From Flavobacterium terrigena (GTDB taxonomy: Bacteria; Bacteroidota; Bacteroidia; Flavobacteriales; Flavobacteriaceae), in NCBI RefSeq assembly GCF_900108955.1, contig NZ_FNYA01000004.1, positions 186,001 through 250,000 on the forward strand: a stretch of 64,000 nucleotides of DNA, in the 5' to 3' direction. A model generated the notes under the pieces. It saw only the letters and a program-made list of their open reading frames with translations. It ran no database searches and had not been told where the DNA came from. The translations under genes and the position numbers were made by a program. Positions 1 through 8,458 of the stretch are shown here, piece after piece. The first letter of the stretch is position 1, and every line of letters begins with the position of its first letter.

Positions 1-1
1 A

Positions 2-205
2 ACTGCAAAATCAGAAACCGTTAGTAAAAGTCCTTACATTATAGTTAATGATAAAAAAAATGACGCTACTGAAGTTCAATTTCAAGTAGTTGACAAAGGG
101 TATGTAACAGAAAAAGAGTTTAAAAAATTATCTAAATCGTATAAGGATATTGCAACTTATGTGGCTAATAGCGAAGATGATTTTCACATTAAAATTTTAA
201 ACTAA
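2..205 (+). CDS. C-terminal end of an unknown protein (5' end outside window)
   Basis: An open frame enters from the left edge and ends in TAA at 203-205. The visible 67 residues are hydrophilic and lysine-rich, ending in DDFHIKILN. The stop codon overlaps the ATG of the next gene (TAATG), so the two are probably translationally coupled and belong to one operon with the copper genes downstream. I do not recognise the family from this fragment. A periplasmic or lipoprotein partner of the outer-membrane protein that follows is possible, but that is a guess from position only. Confidence 0.6.
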   Translation, partial: TAKSETVSKSPYIIVNDKKNDATEVQFQVVDKGYVTEKEFKKLSKSYKDIATYVANSEDDFHIKILN

Positions 206-1020
206 TGAGGAAAATTCTTTTATTTTTTGTTGTAATAACTTGTCAAAATGTTTTTAGTCAGGAATTATTTGTAATTACCGACCCTGCAAGCAATGTTCCC
301 GCAAATTCTCTTGGAGTTAATGTAATGCAGTCACTTTTTAAAGAAGAAATGAAATCGGGTTACAATTACCATTTTATGCCTGAAGTATCTTATGGATTAA
401 ATAAAAATATAATGTTTCGTGCTTCTGCTTTTGTTAGTAATAGAAATAATGATTTGGTTACTGAAGGTGGTAGTTTTTATACAAAATATCGTTTTTATTC
501 TGCTGATGATTTAAATAGCCATTTTAGATTAGCAGCTTATGGAAGATATAGTTTCAACAATGCAGATATCCATCAAGAACAAATAGAAATCTTAGGACAT
601 AATTCTGGATTTGAAACAGGAATTATAGCTACAAAATTGATTAAAAAAGTTGCTATAAGTTCTTCAGTAAGTTTTGAAAAAGCATTTGATAATAAACCAA
701 GTTATCCATTTCCTGATAATATTGGTGATAATGCTACTAATTATACACTATCTTTAGGTAAATTAATGTATCCTAAAAAGTACACCAATTACAAACAAAC
801 AAATATTAATCTAATGGTTGAATTTGTGGGACAAACTATTAATGAAAATGGTAAATCATATTTGGATGTTATGCCTGCTGTACAATTTATTTTTAATAGT
901 CAAGCACGTTTAGATTTTGCATACCGTCAAGAACTAATTAGTTCAATGGTACGTTCTGCACCAAATGGATTTTATTTCAACCTATATTACACTTTTTTTG
1001 ATTTAAAAAGTAAAAAATAA
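205..1020 (+). CDS. Outer-membrane beta-barrel-like protein of copper cluster
   Basis: A 271-residue protein. It starts with a Sec signal peptide (MRKILLFFVVITCQNVFSQ, cleavage after about residue 19). The rest alternates polar and aromatic residues, as in small outer-membrane barrels, and ends with aromatic-rich strands (FYFNLYYTFFDL), consistent with a barrel C-terminus. Genes of this kind sit next to copper ATPases and multicopper oxidases in Bacteroidetes, so a role in metal efflux or in metal-dependent envelope function is inferred from position. Substrate and mechanism cannot be read from the sequence. The ATG overlaps the stop of the preceding gene, which supports this start. Confidence 0.65.
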   Translation: MRKILLFFVVITCQNVFSQELFVITDPASNVPANSLGVNVMQSLFKEEMKSGYNYHFMPEVSYGLNKNIMFRASAFVSNRNNDLVTEGGSFYTKYRFYSADDLNSHFRLAAYGRYSFNNADIHQEQIEILGHNSGFETGIIATKLIKKVAISSSVSFEKAFDNKPSYPFPDNIGDNATNYTLSLGKLMYPKKYTNYKQTNINLMVEFVGQTINENGKSYLDVMPAVQFIFNSQARLDFAYRQELISSMVRSAPNGFYFNLYYTFFDLKSKK

Positions 1021-1079
1021 TTGTTACAATAATAGAATTTCAACAACATAAATTTAATACTAATTTAAAATTTAATAAA

Positions 1080-1322
1080 ATGAAAAATTTAATTCTTTCA
1101 GCCTCAATACTGGCTTTCGTATTGGTTTCTTGTAACCAAAAAAATGAAAAAGTAGAATCTACAGATTCCAAAACCGATACAACTCAATCAACCGAGAAAG
1201 TTCAGCCAACTGAAGCAACTACTGAGTTGTATTCTTGTTCGATGCATCCAGAAGTAACTGGAAAAAAGGGCGAAAAATGTTCTAAATGTAGTATGGAATT
1301 AACTGAGCCTGTTGCAAAGTAA
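1080..1322 (+). CDS. Lipoprotein with heavy-metal-binding domain
   Basis: An 80-residue lipoprotein. The lipobox is LVSC, with the modified Cys at residue 18. A charged, Thr/Ser/Glu-rich linker follows. The C-terminal domain runs over about residues 50-77 with the pattern YSCSMHPEV...GEKCSKCSMEL. This is the heavy-metal-binding domain also present in the downstream ATPase (two copies) and multicopper oxidase. The Cys, His and Met residues are suited to binding Cu+. A likely role is periplasmic copper capture or delivery. It lies 59 bp after the outer-membrane protein and is followed by a strong inverted repeat at 1331-1372, ahead of the regulator gene. Confidence 0.8.
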   Translation: MKNLILSASILAFVLVSCNQKNEKVESTDSKTDTTQSTEKVQPTEATTELYSCSMHPEVTGKKGEKCSKCSMELTEPVAK

Positions 1323-1330
1323 ATAAGCTA

Positions 1331-1372
1331 ATTTTAACTAACCCTATTTTCAATCTAAGGGTTAGTTAAAAT
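1331..1372. repeat. Perfect 15-bp inverted repeat between lipoprotein and AraC gene
   Basis: Arms 1331-1345 and 1358-1372 are perfectly complementary around a 12-base spacer. The hairpin starts 8 bases after the lipoprotein stop and ends 23 bases before the regulator ATG. There is no clear T-tract after the right arm, so it is not a textbook intrinsic terminator. It could attenuate transcription, protect the mRNA 3' end, or serve as a protein-binding dyad. Its function is not established. Confidence 0.7.
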
Positions 1373-1395
1373 CATTAAGTTTAATACGTGTCCCT

Positions 1396-1956
1396 ATGAA
1401 ACTGTACATTAAAAACATGGTATGTAGCCGATGTAAAATGGTTGTCAAAACTGTGTTTGAAAATATTGGAATTATACCCATCTCAGTTGAATTGGGTGAA
1501 GTCGAATTGAAAAATGACATGCAGCAAGAGCAAAAACAGGAAGTACTAAAAAGCCTTCTTAGTATTGGTTTTGATTTAATAGACGACAAGAAAAGTAAAA
1601 CTATCGATAAGATTAAAACGCTCATTATTGATTTAGTTCAGAATAAAAACAATGATTTGAAAATTAACTTATCCGATTATCTTTCACAAGAATTGCATCA
1701 AGACTATAATACCTTGAGCAATCTCTTTTCTGAGGTAGAAAACACTACTATTGAGAAGTATTTTATCAATCAGAAAATTGAAAAAGTAAAAGAGTTAATT
1801 ATTTACGATGAACTCTCATTAAGTGAAATAGCCTATTCTTTAAACTATAGTAGTGTATCACATTTGAGCAACCAATTTAAAAAAGTAACAGGTTTTTCAC
1901 CAACATATTTCAAGAATTTGAAATCCATCAAAAGAAAACAAATCGAAGATATATAA
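1396..1956 (+). CDS. AraC-family regulator with CxxC metal-binding-like N-terminus
   Basis: A 186-residue protein. Residues 1-60 resemble a heavy-metal-associated fold: a short beta strand, then MVCSRC with cysteines 10 and 13, then a helix. Residues about 90-180 form an AraC-type helix-turn-helix domain, including LSLSEIAYSLNYSS...HLSNQFKKVTGFSPTYFK. It sits between copper genes, so it probably senses cytoplasmic Cu+ or a related metal through the two cysteines and controls the flanking operons. It is shorter than typical 280-300 residue AraC regulators because the usual cupin sensor is replaced by this small domain. The metal specificity is inferred. Confidence 0.8.
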   Translation: MKLYIKNMVCSRCKMVVKTVFENIGIIPISVELGEVELKNDMQQEQKQEVLKSLLSIGFDLIDDKKSKTIDKIKTLIIDLVQNKNNDLKINLSDYLSQELHQDYNTLSNLFSEVENTTIEKYFINQKIEKVKELIIYDELSLSEIAYSLNYSSVSHLSNQFKKVTGFSPTYFKNLKSIKRKQIEDI

Positions 1957-2033
1957 ATCTTGCAAATCAAACCCAAAATTATGCAACTCTTATAGACAGT
2001 TATACTTGAAATTTGTATTAAAATTATAGAAAA

Positions 2034-4571
2034 ATGATACATACATACAACATTACTGGAATGACTTGTGATGGTTGTCGCACCAAAGTCGAAAAAGCAT
2101 TGAATACTATTGATGGCATTGAAGCTAAAGTTTCATTAAATCCATCCATAGCAACTATAACAATGGAAAAACACATTCCAACAACACAGTTGCAAGAAAC
2201 ATTATCTGCCGTTGGAAAATACACCATTGAAATGACCAATGGTAAAATGACGCAACAAGCAACAACGAATGAAACTACTGCAAAATCATGTTGTTCCGTG
2301 CACTCTCAAAGCGATAAAAAAGAAATCAATGTTCCTGTTAATGCAAGTGGCAAATATTATTGTCCAATGTATTGTGAAGGTGAAAAAGTCTATGACAAAG
2401 CGGGCGACTGCCCAGTATGTGGAATGGATTTAGTCAAAGCACCAGAGTTAACAGTTAGCAAAGTCTTATATACTTGTCCGATGCACCCCGAAGTAATTAG
2501 TGAAACAGCGGGTTCATGTCCTATTTGCGGAATGGATTTAGTACCTATGGAACCAAGTGACAGCGAAGACCAAAAAACGTACAAAGACTTGGTCAAGAAA
2601 ATGAAAATAGCGGTCATATTCACTGTTCCCATTTTCGCCATTGCAATGATTGAAATGGCACATAACAATCCTTTATTAAAAATAATGGATGCCTCAAAAT
2701 GGAATTGGGTGCAACTCATTTTATCTCTTCCTGTTGTTTTTTATGCTTGTTGGATATTTTTTGTTCGAGCATGGAAATCCATCATAACATGGAATTTGAA
2801 TATGTTTACCCTTATCGGAATTGGTACAGGAGTGGCATTTCTGTTTAGTTTAGTCGGAATGTTTTTCCCTGATATTTTCCCAAGTGAATTCAAGACAGAA
2901 CACGGTACTGTACTACTATACTTCGAAGCTACAACAGTTATTCTAACTTTAGTTTTGTTAGGACAATTATTAGAAGCCAGAGCGCATAGTCAAACCAGCG
3001 GGGCAATAAAAGCATTATTAAAACTCGCACCTACTGAAGCTACTTTGGTTATTGATGGAAGCGATAAAATAATATCAATCCACGATATCAAAAAAGGTGA
3101 TTTATTACGAGTAAAACCTGGTGATAAAATTCCTGTAGATGGAAAAATAACCGATGGAGAAAGTAGCATTGATGAAGCCATGATTACAGGCGAACCAATA
3201 CCAGTTGATAAAAAGAAAGATGATAATGTAATTGCTGGAACAATTAACGGTAATAAATCATTTGTAATGGTGGCTGAAAAAGTAGGTTCAGAAACCTTGC
3301 TTTCTCAAATCGTGCAAATGGTAAATGATGCTTCTCGTTCAAGAGCGCCAATTCAAAAATTAGCCGATAGTATCGCAAAATATTTTGTACCAGTTGTTGT
3401 AATTATTTCAGTTATTACCTTTTTCGTTTGGGCAAAATTTGGTCCCGAACCTGCTATGGTTTATGGTTTTATAAACGCCATCGCTGTATTGATTATAGCG
3501 TGTCCCTGTGCGTTAGGTTTGGCAACTCCAATGTCTGTAATGGTGGGCGTGGGTAAAGGTGCACAATCTGGCGTTTTGATAAAGAATGCTGAAGCTTTGG
3601 AAAATATGAATAAAGTAAATGTTTTAATTACAGATAAAACAGGAACTATCACTGAAGGAAAACCATCTGTCGAAAAAATTTATTCAACCGATAACAAAGA
3701 GGAAGATTTATTACAAAGTATCGCTTCATTAAACCAATATAGTGAACATCCATTAGCACAAGCTGTAGTCAATTATGCTAAATCAAAAACAGTTTCATTA
3801 ATTGAAGTTAAAGACTTTGAAGCTGTTGCAGGAAAAGGAGTTACTGGAACAGTGACGAATAAAAAAGTGGCATTAGGGAATAAAAAGTTAATGGAGCAAG
3901 TCAAAGCAACAGTTTCTGACGATTTAGAAAACAAAATCATAGCAGAACAAAAATTAGGAAAAACCGTTTCATATATCTCTGTTGATGGCGTTGCAGTTGG
4001 TTTTGTATCAATTACAGATGCAATTAAAATATCGAGTAAAGAAGCCATAAAAGAGCTAATGCGACAAGGAGTCGAAGTAATTATGTTAACTGGTGACAAT
4101 GTAAATACAGCCAAAGCTGTTGCTGATGAATTAAACTTATCATCTTACAAAGCAGGTTGTTTGCCCGAAGATAAATTAAACGAAATTAAACGTTTACAGT
4201 CCGAAGGGAAAATTGTAGCAATGGCAGGCGATGGTATAAACGATGCACCAGCATTAGCACAAGCAGATATTGGAATTGCAATGGGAACAGGAACAGATGT
4301 AGCTATTGAAAGTGCCAAAATTACTTTAGTAAAAGGAGATTTACAAGGAATTGTAAAAGCCAAAAATTTAAGCCATGCTGTTATGAAAAACATTAAGCAA
4401 AATCTATTTTTTGCCTTTTTCTATAATGTGTTAGGAGTTCCAATTGCAGCAGGCGTTTTATATCCTTTTTTCGGTATTTTATTATCGCCAATGATTGCAG
4501 CTTTGGCAATGTCATTTAGTTCCGTATCAGTAATTGTAAATGCATTACGATTACGAAATTTAAAACTTTAA
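2034..4571 (+). CDS. copA: Copper-translocating P1B-type ATPase (CopA-like)
   Basis: An 845-residue integral membrane pump expected to export Cu+ using ATP. Order of domains: an N-terminal HMA domain with GMTCDGC (residues 9-15); two heavy-metal-binding domains at about 107-134 and 145-170, each with a YxCPM start and CPxCGMDLV end; membrane helices from about 190; actuator TGE at 385-387; the metal-binding CPC in helix 6 at 490-492; phosphorylation motif DKTGT at 534-538; the P1B-specific SEHPLA at 570-575; and later TGDN and GDGINDAPA in the ATP-binding and hinge region. All catalytic residues are present. The gene lies 77 bp after the regulator and 5 bp before the multicopper oxidase, so copper export and oxidation are probably co-expressed. 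Confidence 0.95.
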   Translation: MIHTYNITGMTCDGCRTKVEKALNTIDGIEAKVSLNPSIATITMEKHIPTTQLQETLSAVGKYTIEMTNGKMTQQATTNETTAKSCCSVHSQSDKKEINVPVNASGKYYCPMYCEGEKVYDKAGDCPVCGMDLVKAPELTVSKVLYTCPMHPEVISETAGSCPICGMDLVPMEPSDSEDQKTYKDLVKKMKIAVIFTVPIFAIAMIEMAHNNPLLKIMDASKWNWVQLILSLPVVFYACWIFFVRAWKSIITWNLNMFTLIGIGTGVAFLFSLVGMFFPDIFPSEFKTEHGTVLLYFEATTVILTLVLLGQLLEARAHSQTSGAIKALLKLAPTEATLVIDGSDKIISIHDIKKGDLLRVKPGDKIPVDGKITDGESSIDEAMITGEPIPVDKKKDDNVIAGTINGNKSFVMVAEKVGSETLLSQIVQMVNDASRSRAPIQKLADSIAKYFVPVVVIISVITFFVWAKFGPEPAMVYGFINAIAVLIIACPCALGLATPMSVMVGVGKGAQSGVLIKNAEALENMNKVNVLITDKTGTITEGKPSVEKIYSTDNKEEDLLQSIASLNQYSEHPLAQAVVNYAKSKTVSLIEVKDFEAVAGKGVTGTVTNKKVALGNKKLMEQVKATVSDDLENKIIAEQKLGKTVSYISVDGVAVGFVSITDAIKISSKEAIKELMRQGVEVIMLTGDNVNTAKAVADELNLSSYKAGCLPEDKLNEIKRLQSEGKIVAMAGDGINDAPALAQADIGIAMGTGTDVAIESAKITLVKGDLQGIVKAKNLSHAVMKNIKQNLFFAFFYNVLGVPIAAGVLYPFFGILLSPMIAALAMSFSSVSVIVNALRLRNLKL

Positions 4572-4576
4572 ATAAA

Positions 4577-7087
4577 ATGAAAAATATAACCCTAATAGCA
4601 TTTCTCATAATTTTATGTTCTTTTGCAAATGCTCAAGTCAAAACGCAACAGACTTTTTATACATGTGTTATGCATCCCGAAATCCATTCACCTAAACAAG
4701 GAAATTGCCCAAAGTGTGGAATGGTATTGGTAAAAGAAAAGCCAAAAGTTATTAAGAAAAAAGCAGTTCCTCAAAAGGCTAAAACACAAAATACTAAGAA
4801 AGAAAACCCTAAGAAAAAAATTGCTGTAAATGATAGTGTTTCTTATCAAAAAAAGATTGAAAAAGTAGAACCAAAACAAACTACGATTATATTAAAAAAT
4901 GAACCTTCAAAAACAGTTCGTTATGACTTATATGTTCGTGATACCATTGTCAGTTTTTCAGGTAAACAAAAGCGTGCCATAGCTGTAAACGGACAAATAC
5001 CAATGCCTACATTAACATTTACCGAAGGAGACATTGCAGAAATTTATGTGCACAACGAATTAGACGAAGAAACGGCAATGCACTGGCATGGTTTGTTTTT
5101 GCCTAACAAAGAAGATGGTGTGCCTTATTTGACACAAATGCCAATCAAACCACACACAACACACAAATATACATTTCCAATTATTCAAAGCGGTACACAC
5201 TGGTATCATAGCCATTCAGGATTACAGGAGCAAATAGGAATGTACGGTTCGTTTGTTATGAATAAAAGAAATGAAGACCCAACTTTTAGAAAAGGCATTG
5301 ACGATTTACCAACGGTTCCTGTCATTTTAAGCGAATGGACAGATTTAAAACCTGAAAACGTTCACCGTATGTTACACAATGCTACCGATTGGTTTGCTAT
5401 CAAAAAAGGAACAACACAAAGTTATGCAGAAGCTATAAGAAATGGACATTTCAAAACCAAAGTTACTAACGAATGGAAACGAATGAATGCTATGGATGTA
5501 AGCGATGTCTATTATGAAAAGTTTCTAATCAATGGTAAAAATGAAAGCCAACTATCACAATTTAAAGGTGGTGATAAAGTTCGACTTCGCATTGCTAATG
5601 GTGGTGCATCTTCTTATTTTTGGTTAACTTATGCAGGTGGTAAAATCACAGTAGTTGCCAGTGATGGTAACGATGTTGAACCTGTTGAAGTTGATAGATT
5701 GTTAATTTCTGTATCTGAAACGTACGATATTATAGTTACAATTCCTGCGGATAATACTTCTTATGAGTTTTTAGCAACTCCTGAAGATAGAACAAAATCT
5801 GCATCATTATATGTTGGTAATGGTATTAAGCAATTAATTTCTCCTTTGCCAAAATTGAAATATTTTGAAGGTATGAAAATGATGAATGGGATGATGAAGA
5901 TGAACGGAGATTTGGACGATATGGGAATGCAAATGTCATTAAACCAAATGGATATGAATGTAGTTATGTATCCCGAGATAACTGGTAGTGTTGCAAAAGA
6001 GAATAGCAATGACAATATGGAAATGAGTAATGACCATTCCAATCACAATCAATACAATGCAAATGCGTTATCAAATATTACAACACTTAACTATGCAATG
6101 CTAAAATCCACAGAAAAAACAACTTTGCCAAAAGATGTGCCTGTAAAAGAACTTCGTTTTGAATTATCTGGAAATATGAATCGTTATGTTTGGAGTTTAG
6201 ACAATAAAGTAATTTCGGAAACCGATAAAATACTTATTAAGAAAGGAGAAAACGTTAGGATAACGCTTCATAATGGTTCAATGATGCGTCATCCAATGCA
6301 TTTACATGGTCACGATTTTAGAATTATTAATGGACAAGAAGATTATGCTCCTTTAAAAAATATAATGGATTTAATGCCAATGGAAACCAATGTAATTGAG
6401 TTCAATGCAAATGTTGAAGGCGATTGGTTTTTTCATTGTCACATTCTGTATCATATGATGGCTGGAATGGGAAGAGTTTTTACTTATGAAAACCAAGCAT
6501 CAAATCCACTAATTTCTAATCCTAAATTAGCTCAAAGAAAATTATTTGCTGATGATAGAGCTTTTCATTTTATGGCAGAAAATGATTTTGCAACCAATGG
6601 TAATGATGGTATGGCAATGATGCAAAATACTCGTTGGAGTTTAGGTGCGGAATGGCGTTTAGGATATGAAGATATGCACGGTTATGAAGCTGAATTTCAT
6701 TTAGGAAGATATATTGGAAAAATGCAATGGTTAATGCCTTTTGTAGGTTTCGATTGGAGATACAGAAAAATGGATGGAGAGATGGAAGAAAACATTTTTG
6801 GACAAGTAAATACGAAAGATAGAAGAGCTGTTTTGAGTTTAGGTGTGAATTATACATTACCAATGCTAGTTATTGCACAAGCTGAAGTATTTCAAGATGG
6901 AAATGTAAGATTACAGTTAATGAGAGAAGACATTCCAATTTCAAAACGTTTAAGAATGGGATTTATGGTAAATACCGATACAGAGTTTATGCTTGATGCA
7001 AGATATATTTTAAAAAGAAACCTTAGTGTAAGAACACATTACGATAGTGATATGGGATTCGGCTTAGGATTGAATTTGAATTACTAA
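4577..7087 (+). CDS. Multicopper oxidase with N-terminal metal-binding domain and C-terminal barrel-like extension
   Basis: An 836-residue exported protein. A signal peptide covers 1-20. A heavy-metal-binding domain lies at about 27-52 (YTCVMHPE...CPKCGM), followed by a Lys-rich linker. The cupredoxin copper sites are intact: HWHG at 169-172, HWYHSHSG at 208-215, HPMHLHGH at 572-579, and the T1/T2/T3 motif HCHILYHMMAGM at 620-631. A Met-rich stretch lies at about 434-463. The expected role is periplasmic oxidation of Cu+ to Cu2+. The last 200 residues are not cupredoxin. They are rich in aromatic and alternating residues (WSLGAEWRLGYE, VGFDWRYRKM) and resemble the CopB-type outer-membrane part, suggesting an oxidase-barrel fusion. 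It lies 5 bp after copA. Confidence 0.88.
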   Translation: MKNITLIAFLIILCSFANAQVKTQQTFYTCVMHPEIHSPKQGNCPKCGMVLVKEKPKVIKKKAVPQKAKTQNTKKENPKKKIAVNDSVSYQKKIEKVEPKQTTIILKNEPSKTVRYDLYVRDTIVSFSGKQKRAIAVNGQIPMPTLTFTEGDIAEIYVHNELDEETAMHWHGLFLPNKEDGVPYLTQMPIKPHTTHKYTFPIIQSGTHWYHSHSGLQEQIGMYGSFVMNKRNEDPTFRKGIDDLPTVPVILSEWTDLKPENVHRMLHNATDWFAIKKGTTQSYAEAIRNGHFKTKVTNEWKRMNAMDVSDVYYEKFLINGKNESQLSQFKGGDKVRLRIANGGASSYFWLTYAGGKITVVASDGNDVEPVEVDRLLISVSETYDIIVTIPADNTSYEFLATPEDRTKSASLYVGNGIKQLISPLPKLKYFEGMKMMNGMMKMNGDLDDMGMQMSLNQMDMNVVMYPEITGSVAKENSNDNMEMSNDHSNHNQYNANALSNITTLNYAMLKSTEKTTLPKDVPVKELRFELSGNMNRYVWSLDNKVISETDKILIKKGENVRITLHNGSMMRHPMHLHGHDFRIINGQEDYAPLKNIMDLMPMETNVIEFNANVEGDWFFHCHILYHMMAGMGRVFTYENQASNPLISNPKLAQRKLFADDRAFHFMAENDFATNGNDGMAMMQNTRWSLGAEWRLGYEDMHGYEAEFHLGRYIGKMQWLMPFVGFDWRYRKMDGEMEENIFGQVNTKDRRAVLSLGVNYTLPMLVIAQAEVFQDGNVRLQLMREDIPISKRLRMGFMVNTDTEFMLDARYILKRNLSVRTHYDSDMGFGLGLNLNY

Positions 7088-7181
7088 ATGAGTATCAAGA
7101 TTTCTGAATTTCTTAGAGTAAGGAAAACGGTCAAAAGATTATAAAAAGCAGTTTACAAATATTTAAATCCTTTGAAATAAG

Positions 7182-7492
7182 CTAATAAAAAATTTGAGTT
7201 TGGTTTTCATAATTTCGATAGTTAGCTTCATAATATTCTTTGTATCGATTAACAACATCAACATTGCTTTGAGTAGCTGTATAATCAACTTAATCTTTTT
7301 CTAATATATATTCATTAAGTTTTGTATTTAAAGAATCGATATTTTCATGCATCATTGATTTATCAGATTCTAAATCAGTTATAATGTCATCAAATGATTT
7401 GATTTTTTCTGTTGTGTATAGTTATTATAAACTGAAAAACTTAGAATACAAAGTAATAGAATACTAATCCAATTTGTTTTAATTCTTTTCAT
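7182..7492 (-). pseudogene. Decayed small membrane or secreted protein gene downstream of Abi-alpha
   Basis: On the minus strand an ATG at 7490-7492 overlaps the 3' end of the Abi-alpha gene by 14 bp. It begins with an N-terminal hydrophobic segment (WISILLLCILSFSV) and then stops at 7379-7381 after 37 codons. A shift of one base at the A-run near 7410 opens a second frame coding for a helical, acidic coiled-coil-like stretch (IKSFDDIITDLESDKSMM). That frame is interrupted by TAA at 7290-7292 and then continues to a final TAG at 7182-7184. Together these look like one protein of about 100 residues with a membrane anchor and coiled coil, broken by a frameshift and a nonsense change. A sequencing error could explain the frameshift but not both lesions. 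Confidence 0.6.
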
Positions 7493-8117
7493 TATCTAAT
7501 TTTTTAATTTTACAACTTATTACAAACTCTTCACCAAGTTCTGTAATAACATAATTTAGGTTCTTGTTTTGTTCATTTTGAAGATAATCAAAACTATTTC
7601 CAAAATCATCTTTGTAAAAAACAGTTTCTAAACTAGTTACTATTTTAATTAATCCTAATCTTTGAAGATTTTGAATGTTTAAATTTTTTAACGAAATAAT
7701 AAATGGATTGTTTATTTTTTTTTCAAATAAATCATCTAATTCAATAACTTCATTTGTAGATAATTGACTTAATATATAAGGAAATACAGATGATTCAAAT
7801 CTTTCTTTTTCACTAACTATGTTTACTAATAAATTACACCATTTTTCTTGAAGCGTATTATCCTCTTCAAGACTAGAATATTCTAATAATGGTACAAGTG
7901 TTTTTAATGAGATTTGTTTAATAGAGATATTATTTTGAATGCAAATTTCTTGTGCTTTTGAAAGCATTTTTATTTGATTTTTCAATCTAAACAATCTAAT
8001 TTTATCACTCATTAATAATCCAGTTTCTTCAAGAGTTGAACCAACAAGTTTTTCAACAAAACCTTTTACTAAATCAATTCCTTTTTCAACTGCAGTTGAG
8101 GTTATGTCAATATTCAC
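7479..8117 (-). CDS. Abi-alpha (DUF4393) family protein, candidate phage-defence gene
   Basis: A 212-residue protein matching the Abi-alpha/DUF4393 pattern. The N-terminus (about 10-52) contains EKGIDLVKGFVEKLVG, ETGLLMSDKIRLFRLKNQIKM, and then the conserved LKTLVPLLEYSSLEED...LQEKWCNLLVN at about 65-95. The C-terminal half has two helices and a winged-helix-like end. Family members are linked to abortive infection, but their activity is not known to me in molecular terms. The start is GTG at 8115-8117; an in-frame stop lies just upstream and there is no early ATG. The gene is in a minus-strand block within the mobile element, 31 bp after a small gene, which fits defence cargo. Confidence 0.75.
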   Translation of the reverse strand: MNIDITSTAVEKGIDLVKGFVEKLVGSTLEETGLLMSDKIRLFRLKNQIKMLSKAQEICIQNNISIKQISLKTLVPLLEYSSLEEDNTLQEKWCNLLVNIVSEKERFESSVFPYILSQLSTNEVIELDDLFEKKINNPFIISLKNLNIQNLQRLGLIKIVTSLETVFYKDDFGNSFDYLQNEQNKNLNYVITELGEEFVISCKIKKLDNEKN

Positions 8118-8148
8118 ACTAATTTGATTTTAACGATTTCAAATATTA

Positions 8149-8349
8149 TTAACCTAATAAATTTTCTTTAAACATATTTAATATTGTATTTCCATCAATG
8201 AAAATGGTATGTTCATTGTTGTTATTCATTTTAATAAATAAAGTATTTCCATCAAGTATACTTACTTCACTTATTAAATTTGAATTAATAATTATTTTTT
8301 TATTAGTGTCACCTAATGCTAATATTCTAACTGTAATAAAATTATCCAT
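8149..8349 (-). CDS. Small hypothetical protein
   Basis: A 66-residue protein, MDNFITVRILALGDTN..., mostly alternating hydrophobic and polar residues predicted as beta strands. It has an ILDGNTLFIKMNNN segment and ends in LNMFKENLLG. The pattern is faintly like small FlbD-type beta proteins, but I would not assign that. It begins with ATG at 8347-8349, about 38 bp downstream (on the minus strand) of an intrinsic terminator, so it probably starts a new transcript that includes the Abi-alpha gene 31 bp further on. It may be a partner of Abi-alpha. Confidence 0.55.
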   Translation of the reverse strand: MDNFITVRILALGDTNKKIIINSNLISEVSILDGNTLFIKMNNNNEHTIFIDGNTILNMFKENLLG

Positions 8350-8386
8350 TTATTTATTTTTTAAAAAATTTGTTTTACAATTATAC

Positions 8387-8415
8387 AAAAAAAATAGCAG
8401 CTGTTACGCTGCTAT
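8387..8415 (-). terminator. Intrinsic terminator (minus strand)
   Basis: A perfect 8-bp stem (8394-8401 with 8408-8415) and a 6-base loop, followed on the minus strand by a run of eight T (8387-8394). It ends the transcript carrying the genes at 9367-8459 and separates it from the small gene and Abi-alpha gene at 8349-7479. Confidence 0.85.
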
Positions 8416-8458
8416 CTAATTTATCATCTGAATCTTGAATACTTTACAAATAATATCA

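Noticed and set aside
1362..1625. Minus-strand open frame within the AraC gene
   Set aside because: It is the shadow of a well-supported plus-strand gene, with no independent coding features.
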